DNA of 47,667 nucleotides, from the NCBI GenBank assembly GCA_000585055.1, contig JEMX01000028.1, positions 1-47,667 on the forward strand, in the 5' to 3' direction. Both the position numbers and the translations under genes were made by a program. The notes beneath the pieces were generated by a model. The model ran no database searches. It was not told the DNA's origin and worked only from the letters and a program-made list of their open reading frames with translations. Positions within the stretch are counted from its first letter, which is position 1. Each line of letters begins with the position of its first letter. Origin of the DNA: Candidatus Accumulibacter appositus (GTDB lineage: Bacteria; Pseudomonadota; Gammaproteobacteria; Burkholderiales; Rhodocyclaceae). Below, in pieces: positions 41,917 to 47,667 of the stretch.

Positions 41917-44900
41917 GTGACAAAAGACATTCACCACGAGTGGCCACGATACTGGCTGCCGGTTACCGAAACCCTGACACTCGAAGCTGACGGCTTCCTG
42001 CCCGACCCCGAGGACCTTTTCGGTCGTCATTACAATCCGATGCTGCGCCAGCTTGATTCTCTGCGCGATCTACCGATCCTCGTCCTCTTGGGCGAGCCAG
42101 GATGCGGCAAATCAACCGCCCTGGAAGATGAGTATCGGCAGTTGCTCGCGGCGGGGGAGCGGGTCCATCGCGTGCGGCTTGAGGAGTGCACCGCATCCGA
42201 CGTCGTATCGACCGTTTTCGAGGCGCAGGAGGTCGAGGATTGGCGCCGGGGAGACGGCCGGCTCTTTCTCCTCCTTGACAGCCTGGACGAGTGCCGCCTG
42301 ACGCTGCCCATGCCCAATGTGGTCGGCATCCTGATGCGGGAACTTGGTCGCCTGCCTACGGAACGATTGTGCCTGCGTCTGAGTTGCCGAACTAGCGAGT
42401 GGCCGTGGGGTGCAGAGGACGAATTGGACCGCATTTTGGCGAGAGGCGCGGAGAGCCCGGAGCCTGTACCGTGGGAGACCGCGAGCCAAGGAGACGCTTC
42501 GGAGGCCAAGGCCGAAAGTGCTCGTGTCTGGGAATTGGTCTTCTTGAGGCGAAAAGACGTCGAACAGGCGGCACGAGATTATCACGTCGATTCTTCTGAC
42601 TTCCTGACGCAAGTGCACGGTTGGGACATCGAAGGTTTCGCAGCTTTACCGAACACCTTGCGCATGCTCTTGAGCATTTACAGCAAGGACGGAAGTTTAC
42701 CGGATGCCAAGGCAGAAATTTTTCGTCGCGGATGTGCCTTGCTCGCGGAAGAGATTTCTGACCGCCGTGTTCAGGCAGGCTTGCGAGGGGAGCTGAGCCC
42801 CGGTCAGCGTCTGGCAGTAGCGGGTCGCATAGCTGCCATGCTGCTGTTGGCAAGTCGACGGTCACTCTGGCTGGGAAATGAGCTGGAGATCTCTGACGTT
42901 GATCTGTCACTCAGGGAGGTCTACGGCGATAACGAACGCGCGGACGGCATGACGTTTGCCGTCGATAGCAAACTCCTTAATGAGGTGCGGAACACCTCGC
43001 TGTTCTCCGCGCGCGGCAGCCGGAGACTCGGCTTTGGGCACCAGAGCTGGGCCGAGTATCTCGCTGCTGCCTACCTCGCGGAACGTGTCAAGGACGCGGA
43101 CCGATTGCTTTCCCTGCTTCGCTGGGCCGAAGATCGTCGTATCCCGCCGCGGCTGTCCGAACTGGCCGCTTGGTTGGCGAGCCTGTCATTGCCCGTTTTC
43201 GACGCCTTGGCGATTACCGAACCGGCCCTCCTCTTGAGAAGCGATCTCGCCGCACTTGATGGGGCGAGAAAAGAGAAGCTGGTGGGCGGCGTCCTGGCCG
43301 CTGTCCAGGACGAGGAACCGACTGTCTGGCGATGGGAGAGTCGGAGAAGCTTCGCCAAGCTCGAGTACGCCGGTCTTGCCGAGCAGTTGCGTCCGTGGAT
43401 CGCCAATCGTGCCTTGCCGCTGGAGGTGCGTGCCACCGCGCTGCAGATCGCACTTGCATGCAAAGTAGCGCAACTCGCCGATTTGGCAACAGATCTGGCG
43501 TTGGCGGTCGACGAACCCCCCCGCATTCGGCATGCCTCGGCCCGTCTGGTAGCAAACCATGGCTCTCCAGGGCAGCTGGCGCGCTTACGGTCACTGGCCG
43601 TCGGCCCGGCCGCTACCGAAGACCTGCAGTCCATCCTTTTGACTCGCCTATGGCCCGATCACGTGAGTACGGAAGATCTATTTCAGGCAAGTTGCGTGGC
43701 ACACAGTTGGCAATGCCTGGGCGGCTACCGTTATGCGCCTGACGAACTACTCGATCGTTTCAACGCGATCGATGTTGTAATTGCTCTGAATTGGCTTCAG
43801 GAGACCGTGCCGTCTCATGTCGACCTTGACAGCAATCGCCTCGCCTACGCTATTGCCGCTCGCGCCTGGGAGCTGTTGGATGATCCCAGCGTAATGCACG
43901 CTTTTTCCCATGTCGTCTGGCGATGCCTGAAGCGCTACGTGGGGATTTTCAAGCGTAGCCACGAGCGCACGGACGCTCCGCATCCTTTCACAACCGACAA
44001 CGAGAAAAGAAGGCGTTTGCTTCTCGCCATCCTGCCTATGGCTGACCAACCCGAGAGTGAGCTGGTCGAGCTGGTTTTGACCAAGGACCGCCTATTGTTC
44101 GATGAAGATTTGCCGTGGTTACTGGATCAGTACGAGCATGCGGATGACGATCGGCAAAAATCGCGACTGACTCATTGCATGCGGGATCTCTTTTCTCCGG
44201 GTGTCGCTGGCCATTGGAGCGACCGTCTGGTCGATGTCGCTTGCCGCGACGCACCCAATGCATTTTCGCCATTGGCCGATTTTGTAGCTTCCTCTATGGA
44301 GCCGATCTACTTCGGTAGCGAGGCCGAAAGGCGTGCCCGTGACCTCTACCAGCGGCGGCTGAGCTTGGAAAGCTCCAGCCCTGAGGGGCTGGACCCCTCG
44401 CCTGCCGCAAGAGTGGCGGCCGATCTGGCAGATTTCGTCGACGGTGACAGCGGGGTCTGGATGCGCCTCTGGCCCGATCTCGGCCTGGCGGACGACGCGG
44501 TGGAATACCCGCACCTGTGGTGCCAGATTTCAAAGGCTCCAGGTTGGCTGCGCTCCAGTCCCGAGGACAGGCAACGAATTGTCGATTGTGCCGCCGCGTG
44601 GGCGACGAAGATCCCGATGTCCGAAATAGACTTGGGCGTACCGGGTGCTTCCGTCTCCACGCCGGACGTTGGCCTCTGGCTCGCCCTCGCTCTGCTGGCG
44701 CATCAGCGGCCCAGTGTATTGCAGGAGGCCACGGCCGAACGATGGGCGATCTGGATTCCCGCGCTTGTGTTCTTTCCATCTGATCACGATGAAGACAGCC
44801 GCGGGATGCTCCTGCAGATCGCTTGGCGCAAGTGTCCCGATGTGGCGCTGGCTGACATCGACCGCAAATTGGCCCACGAAATCGAAGCTGGACGCTCTTA

Positions 44901-46188
44901 CTTGAGCGGACTGGATGATCTGCAAGCGATCTGGTCTGCAGATTGCGCTGTACTTGTTCGCCGGCACTTGCGGTCGCTGACCGACCCCGCTCAGCGTCGG
45001 GCTTTCCTGACGGTGCTGCTCGATCAGCACGAACCCGATGCTGTTTCGCTGGCGCTCGACGAGTTTACGGGGGCCGTGGGATGCCTGGACGACGCGCTAT
45101 GGCATCACTCGCTCGAAATGGCTCTGTTGCTGATGAAGCGTGTGCCGAGCGCCGCCTGGCCCATCTTGTGGGCGCGCACGCGATCCGACCCCGTGTACGG
45201 CGTAGCGCTCTGGACGCACTTGGTTCATTCATTGAGCTGGGACGACGCTTGCTGGGCAGTGTTTCAGGAAGCCGACTTGAGCGAATTCTATGGCTGGCTG
45301 GAGGAGCATTTTCCGGCAGCGGGTGATCGGGTCCATCGTTCTGGACAGGCTTATAGGCCAACCCGTCGCGACGACCTCGCCGACTTGCGCGAGGCTTGCA
45401 TCCATCGTCTGGTGGCGTTTGGTACGGTTCAGGCGATTGAGGCTATCGAGCGCCTGGCAGAGCGATTTCCCGGTCAGCCGGGTTGGCGCGAGCGACTGCA
45501 CGCGGCTCGCGCGGCTCGGCGCGAAAAGGAATGGCGTCCACTTTGCCCGCGAACGCTGATCACTTTCCTTCAACAGACGGACAAGCGTTTCGTTCGCGAC
45601 GCGGCAGAGTTGAGCGAGGCGGTGATTGCCTCGCTAAAACGGTTCCAGGACCTGTTGCAGGGCGATACGCCGCTGGCTCCTTTTCTCTGGAACGTGGCGA
45701 AAGATGGAGGTTCGGGTAGACCGAAGAGTGAGGATCGCTTCTCGGATTTCGTCCTGCATCATTTGCGAAGAGACCTCCCCGGCGCGGTCATCGATCGCGA
45801 AGTGCAAGTACTTAACGCCAGAGAAAGCGGCATCGGCGAACGCACGGACCTGAAGGTGGAAGCACGCACTGCGGACGGCTCGTCGATCATGCTGATCATC
45901 GAAAGCAAGGGTTGCTGGAACCCGGACTTGTTCACGGCTATGCGCACGCAGCTCAAGGATCGCTACCTGCAACGTCATGCCTCGCGGCAGGGCTTTTACC
46001 TGGTCGGTTACTTTGGCTGCGACTTCTGGTCCGGCGAAGACCGCAGAAAGCAAGCGTCGCGCAAGAACGGGGCGAGTCTGGAAGCTCTGCAGGTGAGTTT
46101 GGCTAGGCAAGCTACGGAACTGTCCGACGCAGGCTGTCAAGTCACTGCGCTGGTGCTGGATATTCGCCATCCGCGCTCAAACGGTTAG
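41917..46188 (+). CDS. NACHT/STAND-like NTPase with long helical region and C-terminal PD-(D/E)XK nuclease
   Basis: A 1,423-residue protein, probably a cytoplasmic defence or signalling switch. Walker A is GEPGCGKST (59-67) and Walker B LFLLLDSLDE (116-125), with the DxxDE form typical of NACHT. RLSCRTSEWP (~155-163) is sensor-like, and GFGHQSWAEYLAAAYL (His 375) is the winged-helix H-x-S-x-x-E-[FY]-L motif of NACHT proteins. Residues ~420-1,230 are alpha-helical without clear motifs and may sense a ligand. The C-terminus has a nuclease pattern: Asp 1311 in TDLKVEA, Glu 1329 and Lys 1331 in IIESKG, then QLKDRY (Gln 1345, Tyr 1350). No effector precedes the NTPase. GTG 41917 was chosen because the longer reading (41887) begins inside the lpd terminator hairpin; its ribosome site is weak. 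It converges with a toxin-antitoxin pair 24 bases downstream. Confidence 0.8.
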   Translation: MTKDIHHEWPRYWLPVTETLTLEADGFLPDPEDLFGRHYNPMLRQLDSLRDLPILVLLGEPGCGKSTALEDEYRQLLAAGERVHRVRLEECTASDVVSTVFEAQEVEDWRRGDGRLFLLLDSLDECRLTLPMPNVVGILMRELGRLPTERLCLRLSCRTSEWPWGAEDELDRILARGAESPEPVPWETASQGDASEAKAESARVWELVFLRRKDVEQAARDYHVDSSDFLTQVHGWDIEGFAALPNTLRMLLSIYSKDGSLPDAKAEIFRRGCALLAEEISDRRVQAGLRGELSPGQRLAVAGRIAAMLLLASRRSLWLGNELEISDVDLSLREVYGDNERADGMTFAVDSKLLNEVRNTSLFSARGSRRLGFGHQSWAEYLAAAYLAERVKDADRLLSLLRWAEDRRIPPRLSELAAWLASLSLPVFDALAITEPALLLRSDLAALDGARKEKLVGGVLAAVQDEEPTVWRWESRRSFAKLEYAGLAEQLRPWIANRALPLEVRATALQIALACKVAQLADLATDLALAVDEPPRIRHASARLVANHGSPGQLARLRSLAVGPAATEDLQSILLTRLWPDHVSTEDLFQASCVAHSWQCLGGYRYAPDELLDRFNAIDVVIALNWLQETVPSHVDLDSNRLAYAIAARAWELLDDPSVMHAFSHVVWRCLKRYVGIFKRSHERTDAPHPFTTDNEKRRRLLLAILPMADQPESELVELVLTKDRLLFDEDLPWLLDQYEHADDDRQKSRLTHCMRDLFSPGVAGHWSDRLVDVACRDAPNAFSPLADFVASSMEPIYFGSEAERRARDLYQRRLSLESSSPEGLDPSPAARVAADLADFVDGDSGVWMRLWPDLGLADDAVEYPHLWCQISKAPGWLRSSPEDRQRIVDCAAAWATKIPMSEIDLGVPGASVSTPDVGLWLALALLAHQRPSVLQEATAERWAIWIPALVFFPSDHDEDSRGMLLQIAWRKCPDVALADIDRKLAHEIEAGRSYLSGLDDLQAIWSADCAVLVRRHLRSLTDPAQRRAFLTVLLDQHEPDAVSLALDEFTGAVGCLDDALWHHSLEMALLLMKRVPSAAWPILWARTRSDPVYGVALWTHLVHSLSWDDACWAVFQEADLSEFYGWLEEHFPAAGDRVHRSGQAYRPTRRDDLADLREACIHRLVAFGTVQAIEAIERLAERFPGQPGWRERLHAARAARREKEWRPLCPRTLITFLQQTDKRFVRDAAELSEAVIASLKRFQDLLQGDTPLAPFLWNVAKDGGSGRPKSEDRFSDFVLHHLRRDLPGAVIDREVQVLNARESGIGERTDLKVEARTADGSSIMLIIESKGCWNPDLFTAMRTQLKDRYLQRHASRQGFYLVGYFGCDFWSGEDRRKQASRKNGASLEALQVSLARQATELSDAGCQVTALVLDIRHPRSNG

Positions 46189-46212
46189 ACTCCAGCCCCG
46201 CTCGGCCTCCGT

Positions 46213-46632
46213 CTATTTGTCGATCAGTCGGACGGCCTCAGAAGGTGTCACAATCCGGACACCCTGGTGCTCCGCGCCCAAATTGAGCAGATGCTTGTCA
46301 CCGGAAACGATCAGGTCGGCGTTGGCGGCAAGTGCGCAGGCAAGGACCTCGTCATCGTCTGCGTCGCCGGGCACCACGCGTGGAACGGCAACCGGCTGTA
46401 CGACGATGGCTACATCCAGGTAGCGTTCGAGCAGATCGCCCAAGCTCAGCCCGCTGCGTACGATCGGACGAGAGAGTTTCGGCGTGCTCAGGGTCGCGCT
46501 CAGTTCTGCCACCAATGCCGGGCTGGTGTAAAGCGTCACCTGGCCGAGGGCGGCGGCTTCCAGCAAGCGTCCGGGATTGCCCAGCCACAATAGTCCCGAT
46601 ACCACGACATTGGTGTCAGTGACCAGTCGCAC
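46213..46632 (-). CDS. PIN-domain toxin, VapC-like
   Basis: A 139-residue PIN-fold ribonuclease. Acidic residues of the active site are visible: Asp 6 in VTDTNVVVSGLLW, Glu in LVAELSATL, the Asp cluster in GDADDDEVLACAL and Asp in SGDKHLL. PIN toxins cleave tRNA or rRNA when their antitoxin is lost. The GTG start at 46632 lies inside the end of the antitoxin gene (17-base overlap), the normal arrangement for coupled toxin-antitoxin genes. It converges with the NACHT-nuclease gene, 24 bases from its stop codon. Confidence 0.88.
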   Translation of the reverse strand: MRLVTDTNVVVSGLLWLGNPGRLLEAAALGQVTLYTSPALVAELSATLSTPKLSRPIVRSGLSLGDLLERYLDVAIVVQPVAVPRVVPGDADDDEVLACALAANADLIVSGDKHLLNLGAEHQGVRIVTPSEAVRLIDK

Positions 46633-46870
46633 CCACTGCCTTTCGCTGGGCGCGCACGGCGGCAACTTCCGCGGCGATCTCTTCTTCCGTGAGCGGGGGG
46701 ACGTTCGCTGCGCGCAGACGGCCCATTGCTTGGAGCAAGCGCTTGCCAGCCTCCCGTCGCACTGCCTCCTCGATCAGGCGTCCAATGGCTTGATCGGTGA
46801 GCAGCCCCGCTCGCTCTGCCTCCAGAACCACTCGGTCCGGAAGATTCACTTTCAGCTCGAGAGTCGCCAT
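46616..46870 (-). CDS. Antitoxin of the PIN-domain toxin
   Basis: An 84-residue protein encoded just upstream of, and overlapping, the PIN toxin. The N-terminus (MATLELKVNLPDRVVLEAER) resembles a short ribbon-helix DNA-binding segment. The rest is charged and helical (IGRLIEEAVRREAGKRL; LTEEEIAAEVAAVRAQR), likely wrapping the toxin. GGAGA lies eight bases before ATG 46870; an in-frame start eight codons upstream is less likely. Pairs like this repress their own promoter, but no operator could be defined. Confidence 0.8.
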   Translation of the reverse strand: MATLELKVNLPDRVVLEAERAGLLTDQAIGRLIEEAVRREAGKRLLQAMGRLRAANVPPLTEEEIAAEVAAVRAQRKAVGATGH

Positions 46871-47176
46871 GATGCTTTTCTCCATAGTGACCAAGGTACA
46901 TGTTGCTGCTGTGGGCCAATATTACCGGACTTCTTCCGGCGCTAGGATGATCATGACGGCTCGGGCGAACGACTGGCTGGGCAGGGCTCGTCGACCAGCT
47001 TCGCAGTCAGCGTCATCTGGCCGCTGGCGACGCTTGCCATCGGCCGCAAAGCAGGGCAATCGCATGAATGCCAACGTCGTTGACCCGCCGAAATAATCGT
47101 TTACGCTCAAGGGGTTACGAAAGGGCTGTTCACAGCCCCCTGATTTGTGTAGTTTTCTGTCTTTTTGGAGTTTTCC
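46871..47176. other. Spacer between the antitoxin and the ISAs1-type element
   Basis: 306 bases with no convincing gene. Near its left end GCCGGAAGAAGTCCGG (minus strand, about 46925-46940) makes a small hairpin upstream of the antitoxin. Near the right end a small hairpin GGGCTG-TTCA-CAGCCC (47124-47139) and the phrase GGGGTTACGAAAGGGCTG are likely part of the IS left end. The exact boundary is not visible. Confidence 0.45.
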
Positions 47177-47667
47177 ATGAGCGCAGAAAACAGGGTTCGG
47201 CTGGTCGACGTTTGGGTTGGCGTGCGTGATCCGAGACAGGCCACCAAAGTCGAGCACGACCTGATCGAACTGCTAGTGGTGTCGGTCAGCGCGGTCCTGT
47301 CAGGTGCCGATACCTTTGTTGAAATCGAGGCCTGGGCGAAAGAGAAGCTGGCGTGGTTGCGGCAGTATCTGAAGCTCGAGCAGGGCATTCCGTCGCACGA
47401 CACCATTGGCCGGGTCTTTGCGGCGATTGATCCCGACGAATTCGGCGTGGCGTTCGTGCGCTGGGTGGGCCAGGTACTGCCGGCGCTGGCGAACGGTGAA
47501 GTGGTGGCCATTGATGGCAAGACCAGTCGTCGTTCGGGACGGGTGGGCTCAACGCCACTGCACCTGGTGAGCGCCTTTGCGGCCCAAGCCGGCCTGGTGT
47601 TGGGACAGCGGGCGACGGCCGAGAAGTCGAACGAGAAGACCGCGATCCCTGAACTGCTGGCGACCCT
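47177..47667 (+). CDS. ISAs1-family transposase, cut off by the window end
   Basis: The first 163 residues of a transposase of the ISAs1 (H-repeat, DDE_Tnp_1-associated) family. Recognisable are VRDPRQATKVEHDLIELLVV, the Trp-rich FVEIEAWAKEKLAWLRQYL, GIPSHDTIGRVFAAIDP and the first catalytic Asp in VVAIDGKTSRRS. TTGGAG lies seven bases before ATG 47177. The rest of the DDE domain lies beyond the window, so integrity cannot be judged. Confidence 0.9.
   Translation, partial: MSAENRVRLVDVWVGVRDPRQATKVEHDLIELLVVSVSAVLSGADTFVEIEAWAKEKLAWLRQYLKLEQGIPSHDTIGRVFAAIDPDEFGVAFVRWVGQVLPALANGEVVAIDGKTSRRSGRVGSTPLHLVSAFAAQAGLVLGQRATAEKSNEKTAIPELLAT

Noticed and set aside
1..47667. CRISPR array, tRNA, rRNA or prophage structural genes
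   Set aside because: No regularly spaced direct repeats, no cloverleaf or rRNA sequence, and no phage head or tail families were recognised anywhere in the window.
1..47667. The two IS elements at the window ends as borders of one composite transposon
   Set aside because: They belong to different families (IS630 and ISAs1) and enclose housekeeping operons, so they cannot act as a pair.

Overview
This 47.7 kb window is GC-rich, gene-dense DNA from a betaproteobacterium. Protein style, an E3 (Lpd) carrying its own lipoyl domain, a PPi-type phosphofructokinase and the dispersed intergenic repeats suggest Rhodocyclales, most like Candidatus Accumulibacter; this taxonomic call is inference. The window starts inside a decayed IS630-type transposase and ends inside an ISAs1-type transposase.

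Layout. (1) 1-5.8 kb: IS630 relic, then a minus-strand nitrate-assimilation unit nasA-ybiB-Nudix behind a good sigma-54 promoter. (2) 6.0-9.2 kb: a small lipoprotein, then an amino-acid-binding protein gene and a DadA-type dehydrogenase gene that converge. This pair is bracketed by two inverted copies of a ~119 bp structured repeat. (3) 9.4-16.8 kb: PPi-phosphofructokinase and class II aldolase, next to an arsenic island: arsR-acr3 diverging from an arsenate-linked GAPDH and arsJ. The two divergent promoters share the same geometry and a common dyad (AATA-N6-TATT), a likely ArsR operator. (4) 17.0-21.1 kb: a single-chain MmeI-like restriction-modification enzyme and an unknown coiled-coil protein. 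(5) 21.1-25.4 kb: enolase with an N-terminal extension, a frameshifted cupin pseudogene and an unusual pyruvate-kinase-like protein. (6) 25.6-31.4 kb: tamA-tamB, for outer-membrane transport and assembly. (7) 31.4-35.1 kb: minus-strand folD-purE-purK-sua5 operon with overlapping genes. (8) 35.5-41.9 kb: aceE-aceF-lpd with promoter and terminator. aceF as given is broken by a one-base loss and an exact 37 bp tandem duplication in its second lipoyl domain. (9) 41.9-47.7 kb: an accessory segment with a 1,423-residue NACHT/STAND-like NTPase whose C-terminus is a PD-(D/E)XK nuclease, a VapBC-type toxin-antitoxin pair and an IS end.

How the genes fit together. Aldolase, PPi-PFK, GAPDH, enolase and a pyruvate-kinase homologue lie within 16 kb, and pyruvate dehydrogenase is about 10 kb further on, so much of central glycolysis is encoded here. 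The GAPDH beside ArsJ is of the kind that turns arsenate into 1-arseno-3-phosphoglycerate for export, while Acr3 exports arsenite. The best candidate for an undescribed system is the NACHT-nuclease gene at 41917-46188. It has a P-loop switch at the N-terminus, a long helical middle and a nuclease at the C-terminus, the reverse of the usual order in antiviral STAND proteins.
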